Shown: positions 1-6,871 of the stretch, in pieces
How the letters are laid out: each line of letters begins with the position of its first letter
How positions within the stretch are numbered: position 1 is the first letter of the stretch
Assembly: GCA_017559445.1 (NCBI GenBank)
Contig: JAFYSJ010000011.1
Coordinates: forward strand, 1 to 61,550
Origin: Clostridia bacterium
GTDB lineage: Bacteria; Bacillota; Clostridia; RGIG7378
Reading direction: 5' to 3'
Length of the DNA stretch: 61,550 bases
The notes under the pieces: model-generated
Seen by the model: the letters and a program-made list of their open reading frames with translations, nothing else
The model's database searches: none
Told to the model about the DNA's origin: nothing
Position numbers and translations under genes: made by a program

Positions 1-54
1 GACCTTTTGAAGTTCGATGCACAGGACTTTGTTAAGGCCATTTTCGAGGACTGA
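1..54 (+). CDS. C-terminal end of an unidentified protein (cut by window start)
   Basis: Frame 1 reads 17 codons ending in TGA at 52-54; the visible end of the protein is DFVKAIFED. The gene begins before the window. The tail is too short to assign a family. It ends a few bases before the promoter of the tRNA-Arg gene. Confidence 0.55.
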   Translation, partial: DLLKFDAQDFVKAIFED

Positions 55-59
55 TATTC

Positions 60-88
60 TTGACAGCCGGTATGCTTTAGCGCATAAT
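60..88 (+). promoter_or_regulatory. Promoter of tRNA-Arg
   Basis: TTGACA (60-65), a 17-base spacer and CATAAT (83-88) form a near-consensus sigma-A promoter. Transcription would start about seven bases further on, just before the mature tRNA at 102. Confidence 0.7.
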
Positions 89-101
89 TAACCGGCAATA
101 T

Positions 102-178
102 GTTTCCGTAGCTCAGCTGGATAGAGCGGCCGCCTCCTAAGCGGCAGGTCGGGTGTTCGAATCGCCTCGGGAACACCA
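102..178 (+). tRNA. tRNA-Arg, anticodon CCU
   Basis: The full cloverleaf can be folded by eye. The 7-bp acceptor stem pairs GTTTCCG with CGGGAAC, with one G-U pair. The D arm is GCTC/GAGC, the anticodon stem is GCCGC/GCGGC around loop CTCCTAA (134-140), and the T arm has loop TTCGAAT. Anticodon CCT is at 136-138 and reads codon AGG. The 3' CCA is encoded. A terminator follows directly. Confidence 0.95.
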
Positions 179-181
179 TTT

Positions 182-215
182 AAGCCGAAAGCCATTATGG
201 TTTTCGGCTTTATGT
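182..215 (+). terminator. Intrinsic terminator after tRNA-Arg
   Basis: The 9-bp stem AAGCCGAAA/TTTCGGCTT (182-190 with 202-210) is followed by a short T-rich stretch. It sits four bases after the tRNA CCA end. Confidence 0.7.
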
Positions 216-297
216 ATTTAATAGGAAAAGTCATGTAATTCCAAGTCAAAATCTTGAGAATTTTTTATCTAAAATATGCAGACGAGATAAATTTTTG

Positions 298-306
298 TGA
301 TATAAT
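298..306 (+). promoter_or_regulatory. Candidate extended -10 promoter for the repeat array and purC
   Basis: TGATATAAT (298-306) is a perfect extended -10 element. No good -35 is visible, as is allowed for this class. A start near 313 would place the whole CTAG-hairpin array inside a purC leader of about 375 nt. No better promoter is visible between the array and purC. Confidence 0.45.
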
Positions 307-317
307 TGTTTGCGGCT

Positions 318-640
318 ATTTTTAGTGCTTGGTGGTTAGTGAATGTCCCTGAGATGCTGCGCATCTAGTGTTTGGTGCTGAGTGTTTAGTGTTTAGTGAA
401 TGTCCCTATGTTCCAATGGTCATTTCAAGCACGACGTACATTTCACTAGCGAATGCAATGAGCGGTCTACTAGCGCGTTAGCGCGGCTCACTAGCCGAAG
501 GCGGCCTACTAGCGCGATAGCGCGGCTCACTAGCCAAAGGCGGCTCACTAGCGCAGCGGCCACTAGCCGAAGGCGGCTCACTAGCGAGTGAAACGAGCGG
601 ATACTAGCCAAAGGCGGTTCACTAGCGCGATAGCGCGTAT
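318..640 (+). repeat. Modular CTAG-hairpin repeat array (copy 1)
   Basis: This non-coding stretch has two parts. The first (about 318-410) is a run of GTGTTTAGTG-like words and a GATGCTGCGCATC palindrome. The second (about 445-640) has ten short modules, each opening with CTAG and closing with GCGG plus a linker such as CTCA or CCTA. Many module cores are small palindromes, for example GCCGAAGGC and GCGC-GATA-GCGC. The same words appear as reverse complement after rpoD at 54231-54545. Open frames here are by-products of the repeats. Confidence 0.85.
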
Positions 641-689
641 AACAGATAATTTTATCGTCGTAAAGAAAGCGACAGATGGGAGATAAAAT

Positions 690-1388
690 ATGAAACAGGT
701 TTATGTAGGCAAGACAAAGGATGTTTACGCTCTTGACAACGGCAACGTTATGCTTAAGTTCAAGGACGATTGCACAGGTAAGGATGGCGTATTTGATCCA
801 GGTGAGAATACAGTAGGTCTTACAATTGATGGTATTGGTCGTGCAAATCTTCAGACTTCCGTATATTACTTCGAGCTTCTCAAGAAGGCTGGCATTAAGA
901 CACATTATGTAAGTGCTAACCTTGATGATGCTACTATGGAAGTTCTTCCAGCAGAGTGCTTCGGTAAGGAGCTTGGTGGCGGTGGCCTTGAGGTTATTTG
1001 CCGTCTCGTTGCTACAGGTAGTTTCGTTCGCAGATATGGCGAGTACATTAAGGATGGTACAGTTCTTGAGGGTGGTTACGTAGAGTGCACATTCAAGAAT
1101 GATGAGAAGGGCGATCCATTGGTAACAGGCGAGGGCCTTGTTGCTCTTAAGGTTATGACAGCAGAGATGTTCCAGAGCCTTAAGGATCAGACTCTTAAGA
1201 TTACTAAGATTGTTGCAGACGACCTTAAGACACTTGGTCTTGACCTTTGGGATATTAAGTTCGAGTTCGGTTACAACAACGGCGAGGTTGTTCTTATCGA
1301 CGAGATCGCTTCTGGTAACATGAGAGTTTACAAGGATGGCAAGATTGTTGATCCAGTAGAGCTCACAAAGATTATCAACAACAGATAA
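690..1388 (+). CDS. purC: Phosphoribosylaminoimidazole-succinocarboxamide (SAICAR) synthase
   Basis: PurC joins CAIR and aspartate with ATP to make SAICAR in de novo purine synthesis in the cytoplasm. The 232-residue length matches the stand-alone bacterial enzyme. The N-terminus has [10 protein letters not shown], equivalent to the usual YxGKxKxVY ATP-binding start; the substrate loop [13 protein letters not shown] is near residues 106-118, and DIKFEFG and [11 protein letters not shown] lie in the C-terminal part. ATG at 690 follows a GGGAG Shine-Dalgarno. No other pur gene is visible nearby. Its mRNA may begin before the CTAG-hairpin array. A strong terminator closes the unit. Confidence 0.97.
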   Translation: MKQVYVGKTKDVYALDNGNVMLKFKDDCTGKDGVFDPGENTVGLTIDGIGRANLQTSVYYFELLKKAGIKTHYVSANLDDATMEVLPAECFGKELGGGGLEVICRLVATGSFVRRYGEYIKDGTVLEGGYVECTFKNDEKGDPLVTGEGLVALKVMTAEMFQSLKDQTLKITKIVADDLKTLGLDLWDIKFEFGYNNGEVVLIDEIASGNMRVYKDGKIVDPVELTKIINNR

Positions 1389-1391
1389 TTT

Positions 1392-1437
1392 AATTAATTA
1401 GATTCATGAACGCAGGTTAGAAATAGCCTGCGTTTTT
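1392..1437 (+). terminator. purC terminator, first copy of a 46-bp duplicated terminator
   Basis: The stem AACGCAGGTTA/TAGCCTGCGTT with a GAAA loop (1409-1434) is followed by five T. The 46 bases at 1392-1437 recur at 3302-3347 with one mismatch, bracketing the ECF sigma cassette. Confidence 0.9.
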
Positions 1438-1464
1438 GCTTATAATGAATTTGTAAAATATTTT

Positions 1465-1494
1465 TGTAACGTTTTGCGTATTTCCTAATCTAAT
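1465..1494 (+). promoter_or_regulatory. Candidate ECF-type promoter of the sigma operon
   Basis: TGTAACGTTTT (1465-1475) resembles the AAC-containing -35 of ECF promoters. ATCTAATA lies about 16 bases downstream, 20-odd bases before the start codon of the sigma gene. This arrangement suggests autoregulation. It rests on motif likeness only. Confidence 0.45.
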
Positions 1495-1515
1495 AAGTGA
1501 AAGGGTGGTGATGAT

Positions 1516-1992
1516 GTGGCTGATTTTGAAAGGATTTTTAAAGAAAATCAGGAATTTGTATTTAAATATCTAATGAAAATGACATAGGACATATCACTAT
1601 CCGAAGAACTGACTCAAGAAACATTTTTTAGGGCGTATATGAACATTTCATCCTTGAGAAATGAGGAGAAAATTCTTAGCTGGCTTTGTCAAATTGCAAA
1701 GAATACATATTTTGCATGGTATAAGGAACAAAAGAAAAAGAGTTCGTTTGATAATCTTGAGGATACATACTGCGATAAAAATGTAGAAGAAGATATTGTC
1801 CAAATGGAGCTTACACGTAAAGCAATGGATTGTTTGAACAACCTGGAAGAACCATACAAGGAGGTTTTTAAACTTTATGTATTTGGAGAGTTTTCTCTTA
1901 AGGATATTAGCTTAGCATTCGGAAAAAGCGAAAGCTGGGCTAGAGATACATTTTATCGAGCTAAGCAAAAGATAGTAGAGAGTATGAGGTAA
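1516..1992 (+). pseudogene. ECF-family RNA polymerase sigma factor, interrupted by an in-frame TAG
   Basis: Read from GTG 1516, after AAGGGTGG, the frame gives ADFERIFKENQEFVFKYLMK, then TAG at 1585-1587. It continues in the same frame through DISLSEELTQETFFRAY, a typical sigma region 2 sequence, to the stop at 1990. The region 4 helix-turn-helix is near EFSLKDISLAFGKSESWARDTFYRAKQKI. Apart from this one codon the gene is intact at about 158 codons. An ATG at 1639 could begin a shorter product that lacks most of region 2, so it would not bind core polymerase or the -10 normally. The anti-sigma partner follows by 5 bp. A single nonsense mutation or a sequencing error are the likeliest explanations. 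Confidence 0.75.
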
Positions 1993-1997
1993 GGGTT

Positions 1998-2597
1998 ATG
2001 GATTGTAATATTGTTAAAGACTTAATTCCACTGTATATCGACGGATGTTGTAGTTCGGAGAGTGCAAAAACTGTGGAAGATCATATAAGCAAATGCCAAG
2101 AGTGCAGGGAATTGCTCGAAATAATGAAGACTCCAGCAAATATTGAGGAGGAAACTATACCAAACAAATTTGGTAGAATTAATTTGTGGAAAGCATCTGT
2201 TTTGCAATCAGTTTTATTGTTTGTTGCTTTCGGATTAATAGCAATTGGGGTTGCAATGGAAGCCAGAACTCCTTTGGGATTACTTAATGGATATTGGGCT
2301 TTTAATCTTGTTGTTCCAGCGACAGGATTGTTGCTTTCTTTGACAACTTGGTATTTTGTAAGGTTGTTTAGGAACAAAAAGAGATTTTCTGATGCATGTT
2401 CCTTAATAACCCTGGCAATTATTATTTGTGCATGGATATGGGCAATGATGCATTATGAGGCTAGTTTTATTAATGAGCCGGAAATTTTGTTCGCGTCTAT
2501 TTTATTAAATTCTATGGGGATAGCCTTAACTGTGATTTTCTGTTTTCTTTCAAAGGTTTTGTCTAACAAGTATGCAAAACTGTTAGGCAAAGAATAG
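1998..2597 (+). CDS. Anti-sigma factor with N-terminal zinc finger and membrane segments
   Basis: The N-terminus (MDCNIVKDLIPLYIDGCCS, then DHISKCQEC) has the HxxxCxxC zinc-finger pattern of ZAS anti-sigma factors, with H29, C33 and C36. The rest of the 199-residue protein has about four membrane helices near 68-86, 95-122, 133-152 and 160-185. ZAS proteins hold an ECF sigma at the membrane until a signal releases it. The gene starts 5 bp after the ECF sigma frame, as expected for such a pair. Because that sigma gene carries a stop codon, this protein may now lack its partner. Confidence 0.8.
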   Translation: MDCNIVKDLIPLYIDGCCSSESAKTVEDHISKCQECRELLEIMKTPANIEEETIPNKFGRINLWKASVLQSVLLFVAFGLIAIGVAMEARTPLGLLNGYWAFNLVVPATGLLLSLTTWYFVRLFRNKKRFSDACSLITLAIIICAWIWAMMHYEASFINEPEILFASILLNSMGIALTVIFCFLSKVLSNKYAKLLGKE

Positions 2598-2606
2598 GAG
2601 AATCTT

Positions 2607-3311
2607 ATGAAAAAGGTAGTATCAATCTTAAGATGGGCAATGTTCATTGTAGTAGCCTTATATCCACTTGGAAGATTAGTAGCTTTTTTTCTAGGATATA
2701 CCTTTAAATTGAATTATGTTTCAGGATGTGTTATAGCAATTTCGGTTTTATCATTAGCTAATGTTATCTTGGAGTTCGTTTTTAAATTTGAAGAAGGCAA
2801 CGAAGTTATCAAAGTACTTCTTGCTATATTAACACCCCTATCCTTAATTAGCTGTTTCTTAATGCTTGGAATATGCCCAGATGGATGGAATTGTTTATGC
2901 TTGATGGTTGTGCCTGTTTGCTGTTGTTTCTTGACAGTGTGTCAGGGAAAGCCTTTTGTGCTAAAAAGTATTTCATTGGTGCTTTCTGCCGTTATGCTAA
3001 TAATACTTATTCCAAGCGCATTTCTTGGTTTGCTTTTTGGAGGATTATCTTCTGATGAAGTTATTCAAACTGTAGAATCTCCAAGTGGGGCATATTATGC
3101 GGAAGTTGTTGCCAATAACCAAGGAGGCTTGGGAGGTAGTACCATTGTTAAAGTGTATAAAGATACAAAACTAGATTTCTTTCTTTTTGAATTTGAAGAT
3201 AAACCTCAAAAGGTTTATGTTGGCAATTGGGGAGAGTTCTATGGAATGGATGTTTATTGGAACACCGATAAAATTATAGTTATTGATGGCAGAGAATATA
3301 AAATTAATTAG
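2607..3311 (+). CDS. Multi-spanning membrane protein with soluble C-terminal domain
   Basis: The 234-residue product has about five membrane helices in residues 8-147, then a soluble tail of about 85 residues starting SSDEVIQTVESPSGAYYAEV. The tail resembles the SP(D/S)GxY start of DUF5412-type domains, but I cannot confirm membership. ATG 2607 follows AGGAG, 9 bp after the anti-sigma gene, so the two form one operon with the sigma gene. The last two codons and the stop fall inside the second copy of the duplicated terminator sequence. The function is unknown; a role in the signal sensed by the ECF system is only suggested by position. Confidence 0.65.
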   Translation: MKKVVSILRWAMFIVVALYPLGRLVAFFLGYTFKLNYVSGCVIAISVLSLANVILEFVFKFEEGNEVIKVLLAILTPLSLISCFLMLGICPDGWNCLCLMVVPVCCCFLTVCQGKPFVLKSISLVLSAVMLIILIPSAFLGLLFGGLSSDEVIQTVESPSGAYYAEVVANNQGGLGGSTIVKVYKDTKLDFFLFEFEDKPQKVYVGNWGEFYGMDVYWNTDKIIVIDGREYKIN

Positions 3312-3347
3312 ATTCTTGAACGCAGGTTAGAAATAGCCTGCGTTTTT
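3302..3347 (+). terminator. Terminator of the ECF operon, second copy of the 46-bp duplication
   Basis: The stem AACGCAGGTTA/TAGCCTGCGTT (3319-3344) is followed by a T run. The block matches 1392-1437 at 45 of 46 bases, including the AATTAATTAGATTC lead-in that here supplies the last sense codons and the stop of the preceding gene. Confidence 0.9.
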
Positions 3348-3430
3348 TGTAGAAATATGTTGGTAAACTAAGTTAGGCATGATAAACTATAAATATACAC
3401 AGATACATTCTTTTGTAGGAGGATGACAAA

Positions 3431-4306
3431 ATGAGGAATTTAACAATTAAGAGACATAAGAGTTTTGTTGGTTGTGCAGTTAAACTTAAGGTTTATATCG
3501 AGGATCCAACATCTAATGAACTCACCATTAGTAAGGTATCTTGCCGCAAAATTGGCGAACTTAAAAATGGAGAGGAGAAGACATTCCAGGTAGAGGAAGA
3601 AGCACGCAAGGTTTTTGTAATAGCTGATAAGTTAAGTAAGGATTTCTGCAACGAGTATTACCAGTTGCCCGAGTCATCCGAGGATATTTATCTTTCAGGA
3701 AAGCCTAAATATAATCTAGCTACAAGTAATGCTTTTAGATTTGATGATAACGATAGTGAAGAAGTTAAGCTTTATCGAGAGAAGAAAAAGGGAATTGGCA
3801 TTGCAGTCCTGATTATTGCTGCAATTGTAGGTTTTGGCGCAGGATTTATAGCCACAAGTGGATTGTTTGATGATTTGTTCTCTAAGACTGCATATCCAAA
3901 AACATTTACATCTAATGGTTTGACTATTACTTTGACAGAAGCTTTTGATGAAGTGGAAATGTCATCATATAATGTGGTATTTGATTCTAAACATGTGGCT
4001 GTTTTTGCGTTGGAAGAAGAATTTTCTTTGATGGCTGGATTAGAGGATTACACTGTTAGACAGTACTTGGAGTTGGTAATTCAAGCAAACAACCAGGGAA
4101 ATATTTCGGTTAAATATGAGGATGGATTATACAGCTATGTTTATGATGCTACTAATCCACAGACAAAGGATACATACACCTATTTTGTGTATGGTTTCAA
4201 ATCAGATGACTCCTTCTGGTCAGTGCAGTTTGCAGTGTTGGCAGATGAGGCAGAAGAGTTTGAAGAACAGATTATAGAATGGGCAAAGACAATTGAGGTT
4301 GAGTAA
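3431..4306 (+). CDS. Membrane-anchored protein of unknown function
   Basis: I do not recognise this 291-residue family. Residues 1-110 look soluble and beta-rich. A single hydrophobic segment runs from about 121 to 143 (GIGIAVLIIAAIVGFGAGF) after a KKK stop-transfer cluster. A second soluble domain of about 145 residues follows, with EWAKTIEVE at its end. With the lysines inside, the C-terminal domain would face outside. ATG 3431 has a good GGAGG site. It precedes the leucine-rich-repeat gene by 26 bp, probably in one transcript. AT-rich codon choice sets it apart from the neighbouring housekeeping genes. Confidence 0.65.
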   Translation: MRNLTIKRHKSFVGCAVKLKVYIEDPTSNELTISKVSCRKIGELKNGEEKTFQVEEEARKVFVIADKLSKDFCNEYYQLPESSEDIYLSGKPKYNLATSNAFRFDDNDSEEVKLYREKKKGIGIAVLIIAAIVGFGAGFIATSGLFDDLFSKTAYPKTFTSNGLTITLTEAFDEVEMSSYNVVFDSKHVAVFALEEEFSLMAGLEDYTVRQYLELVIQANNQGNISVKYEDGLYSYVYDATNPQTKDTYTYFVYGFKSDDSFWSVQFAVLADEAEEFEEQIIEWAKTIEVE

Positions 4307-4332
4307 TTAGATTGTTTAGGTAGGAGATAACC

Positions 4333-5250
4333 ATGGGTTCGTTTGTAGAGTCGTCTAATTGCTACGAGATGCCATTTAGAACAGCAACTAAATATGAAAT
4401 ATTTCCACCAGGTACAAGTGATACAGTAATAATTGATACTCTTGCAAAATCAAATATAAGTCACATTCAAGCTACTAGGGCTCCAACAGAGGAAGATATA
4501 GCTATTTTAAATGAGATATTTAGACGTAATCCTAATATAGCATTTAGAATATATAGCTTGTCTCCAGAAAAGGTGGATCTTGCGATGTTGTCTAGGCTAA
4601 CTAATTTAAAACTTCTCTATTTAGATTTTTGGCCTAAGGTAGACAATATTGAGGTAGTGCAGAAGTTAGATTTAGATTATTTGTCTTTAAGTTGTTTTCA
4701 AGTAAAAGATTACAGCTTTTTGAAGAATGTAAGTTCGACACTTAAAGGATTAACAGTTTTTTTAGAAGATAAGACCTATAAAATGGATATTAACTATATC
4801 CTTCATATGACAGAGCTAGAAAGGCTAGGCCTTAGAAATGTGAAGAGAGGTCTTGATAAATTAAATGAATTCAAGAACCTGGAAGAACTGTCTTTAAGGT
4901 CAACAAGTATTACTGATTACAGTTTTCTAAAGGAAATGAATGTTAAGAAACTCTATCTTGCTATGCAAAATGCGGAGTATTTTAATACTTTTGGAAACTG
5001 TGAGTCTATTGAAGAAATTAAAATTTGGATGAATAGGCACTTAACTGATTTAACATTCCTCTACCAATTTCCTAATTTGAAGAAGATTGAAATTGATAAT
5101 CAAAATAAAGTGGAAAGTATTCCAGATTTGAGAGTATTTTCGAAACTTGAAGAGTTTTGCTTCTATCGTAGGGATCCGCAGGAAATACGAAATCAGTGTA
5201 ATCCAGATGTTAAAATTAAAACAAAGTATGGCTGTTATGCTGATGTTTAA
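4333..5250 (+). CDS. Leucine-rich-repeat protein
   Basis: The 305-residue protein has no signal peptide or membrane helix. From about residue 85 it shows irregular leucine-rich repeats (LTNLKLLYLDF, LDLDYLSLS, MTELERLGLRN, FKNLEELSLRS, VKKLYLAM, FPNLKKIEIDN, FSKLEEFCFY). Such folds usually bind other proteins; a cytoplasmic location follows from the lack of export signals. It starts at ATG 4333 after TAGGAG and ends the accessory block, sharing a bidirectional terminator with the Crp/Fnr gene on the other strand. The specific partner is unknown. Confidence 0.7.
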   Translation: MGSFVESSNCYEMPFRTATKYEIFPPGTSDTVIIDTLAKSNISHIQATRAPTEEDIAILNEIFRRNPNIAFRIYSLSPEKVDLAMLSRLTNLKLLYLDFWPKVDNIEVVQKLDLDYLSLSCFQVKDYSFLKNVSSTLKGLTVFLEDKTYKMDINYILHMTELERLGLRNVKRGLDKLNEFKNLEELSLRSTSITDYSFLKEMNVKKLYLAMQNAEYFNTFGNCESIEEIKIWMNRHLTDLTFLYQFPNLKKIEIDNQNKVESIPDLRVFSKLEEFCFYRRDPQEIRNQCNPDVKIKTKYGCYADV

Positions 5251-5256
5251 TTCAAA

Positions 5257-5284
5257 AAAGGTCGCGATTTGATTCGCGACCTTT
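5257..5284. terminator. Bidirectional intrinsic terminator
   Basis: GGTCGCGA (5260-5267) pairs with TCGCGACC (5274-5281), with A-rich and T-rich flanks on either side. It can end both the leucine-rich-repeat gene (+) and the convergent Crp/Fnr gene (-). Confidence 0.85.
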
Positions 5285-5302
5285 AACTTTATTAAGATTG
5301 TT

Positions 5303-5956
5303 TTATTCCTCAGGGTAGCGTTCTTCGATGCTCAGAAGCTCAATGGTTCCTCGTGTTAACTTAACAAGTCCTTCACTTTGGAAATATTTAAGCATGCGGG
5401 TTACAACTTCACGAGCAGTACCGAGATGATTGGCGATCTTGTCATGTGTAATAACCAAGGAACGAGAATCATCAATGCGGCTCTCATTAATGAGGAAAGA
5501 GGCGAGACGCTTGTCGAAACTGGACCACATAATCTGCTCCACTAGCCACATAACTTCGGAGAATCTAGATGCCATAATCTGGTTAGTATAGTTGGCCAAA
5601 ACAGCGGAACCTTCCATAATTCCCTGATATGTGCCAGCAGGAATGTTGATTACTTCACAACTCTTTTCAACCTCGATTATGATGTTGAACTGAATGCTGC
5701 GCATCATGCAAGAGGCTGTGAACAAGCAGATATCCCAAGGGAAAAGGCGATACAAAGTAACCTCTCTACCTTTGTCAGAGAGAATGTATGCGCGAAGCTG
5801 TCCGGTCTTAACTAAGTAAAGTCCACGACATGAACCAATGCCATCGTGAAGAATAGTGCCAGCAGGAATTGTTGTAGTAACAGCAGCCTTGTTTAGGGCA
5901 TTTTGCTCCTCATTAGTTAGCTGTGACCATATGGGGAAAAACTCTGAAACGTCCAT
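5303..5956 (-). CDS. Crp/Fnr-family transcription regulator
   Basis: The 217-residue protein has a cyclic-nucleotide-binding fold (about residues 7-120), a dimer helix, and a winged helix-turn-helix near 169-192 (THDKIANHLGTAREVVTRML). It lacks the N-terminal cysteine cluster of Fnr, so it is not an obvious iron-sulfur sensor. It carries DICLFTASCMM near 75-85, a cysteine-containing stretch I recall from clostridial members of the family; the ligand is unknown. It is divergent from rubrerythrin across 125 bp, so control of oxidative-stress defence is a reasonable inference. The start ATG has GGAGG upstream. Confidence 0.88.
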   Translation of the reverse strand: MDVSEFFPIWSQLTNEEQNALNKAAVTTTIPAGTILHDGIGSCRGLYLVKTGQLRAYILSDKGREVTLYRLFPWDICLFTASCMMRSIQFNIIIEVEKSCEVINIPAGTYQGIMEGSAVLANYTNQIMASRFSEVMWLVEQIMWSSFDKRLASFLINESRIDDSRSLVITHDKIANHLGTAREVVTRMLKYFQSEGLVKLTRGTIELLSIEERYPEE

Positions 5957-5976
5957 TTTTTGTACCTCCGAAAAAG

Positions 5977-6005
5977 ATTATAAATGTTATTGAGAAAAGT
6001 GACAA
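5977..6005 (-). promoter_or_regulatory. Promoter of the Crp/Fnr regulator gene
   Basis: On the minus strand TTGTCA (6005-6000), a 17-base spacer and TATAAT (5982-5977) form a near-consensus promoter. The dyad ATTG-N10-CAAT at 5989-6006 covers the spacer and the -35, which would suit autoregulation. The dyad is short and could be chance. Confidence 0.6.
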
Positions 6006-6036
6006 TGTTACTGAAGATAAATTTGGAAAAATGTAT

Positions 6037-6061
6037 TATAATGCCATCAAATGAAATTGAT
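6037..6061 (+). promoter_or_regulatory. -10 element and ATCAA-N6-TTGAT dyad before rubrerythrin
   Basis: TATAAT (6037-6042) lacks a good -35, as is common at activated promoters. ATCAA-ATGAAA-TTGAT (6046-6061) is an inverted repeat at the expected transcription start. Either this dyad or the one at 5989-6006 could bind the divergent Crp/Fnr protein. Confidence 0.4.
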
Positions 6062-6081
6062 TTTTACGGAGGATACATAAT

Positions 6082-6744
6082 ATGGAAAAGAGAAAGTGTA
6101 AGATTTGTGGATATGTTCATGAGGGCCCAATGGGTGAGGATTTTGTTTGCCCACGTTGCCGCAAGGATGCTAGCTTCTTTGAGTTGGTTGTAGAGGAGCA
6201 GAAGCAGGTTAACAAGTATGCTGGCACACAGACAGAGAAGAACTTGGCAACAGCATTTGCTGGTGAGTCTCAGGCTCGTAACAAGTACACATATTTTGCA
6301 TCTGTAGCATCTAAGGAAGGTTATGATCAGCTTGCTGAGATTTTCCTCAAGACAGCACGCAACGAGCAGGAGCATGCTAGAATTTGGTTCCAGGAGCTTG
6401 GCCACATTGGCAACACAGCAGAGAACCTTTTGGCAGCTGCTGAGGGCGAGAACTATGAGTGGACAGATATGTACGATGGCTTTGCTAAGGACGCTGAGAG
6501 AGAGGGATTCCCAGAGCTCGCAGAGAAGTTCAGAGCAGTTGCAGCAGTAGAGAAGGCTCATGAGGAGAGATACAGAAAGCTTCTTAACAACGTAGAGATG
6601 AAGCAGGTATTCGAGAAGTCTGAGGAGACAATGTGGGAGTGCAGAGTTTGCGGCCACCTTGTAATTGGCAAGAAGGCTCCTGAGGTTTGCCCAATCTGCA
6701 GCTACGGTCAGAGCTTCTTTGAGGTAAGAAAGGAAAACTACTAA
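6082..6744 (+). CDS. Rubrerythrin with rubredoxin-like domains at both ends
   Basis: Rubrerythrins reduce hydrogen peroxide at a di-iron site in the cytoplasm of anaerobes. The 220-residue protein has an N-terminal rubredoxin-like knuckle pair (C6, C9, C23, C26), a ferritin-like four-helix domain (about 48-170; E62 in GESQAR, E97 and H98 in NEQEH, E157 and H160 in VEKAH), and a second rubredoxin-like domain (C187, C190, C203, C206). Classic rubrerythrin has only the C-terminal rubredoxin and reverse rubrerythrin only the N-terminal one. ATG 6082 follows ACGGAGG. It is divergent from a Crp/Fnr regulator. Confidence 0.93.
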   Translation: MEKRKCKICGYVHEGPMGEDFVCPRCRKDASFFELVVEEQKQVNKYAGTQTEKNLATAFAGESQARNKYTYFASVASKEGYDQLAEIFLKTARNEQEHARIWFQELGHIGNTAENLLAAAEGENYEWTDMYDGFAKDAEREGFPELAEKFRAVAAVEKAHEERYRKLLNNVEMKQVFEKSEETMWECRVCGHLVIGKKAPEVCPICSYGQSFFEVRKENY

Positions 6745-6777
6745 TAAATAATTAGTGTTCATTATGGTTTCTAATGG

Positions 6778-6806
6778 AGAGGTCCAATATTGGACCTCTT
6801 TATTTT
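6778..6806 (+). terminator. Intrinsic terminator after rubrerythrin
   Basis: The 22-base perfect palindrome at 6778-6799 (AGAGGTCCAA and its complement) is followed by TTATTTTTT. Confidence 0.9.
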
Positions 6807-6871
6807 TTGTGTTGCCAATACTGCTATGTTCTCTATAATGGATAGGTGAATATTAATTTTGAGGATGAAAT

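Noticed and set aside
400-905. Open frames on both strands over the CTAG-hairpin array
   Set aside because: They encode only short repeated words such as RLTSRRR, have no good ribosome site, and one runs antisense into purC. They are products of the repeats.
1585-1587. Pyrrolysine or other recoding of the TAG in the sigma gene
   Set aside because: No PYLIS-like context or pyl genes are visible, and TAG is used as a normal stop elsewhere in the window (for example at 3309-3311).
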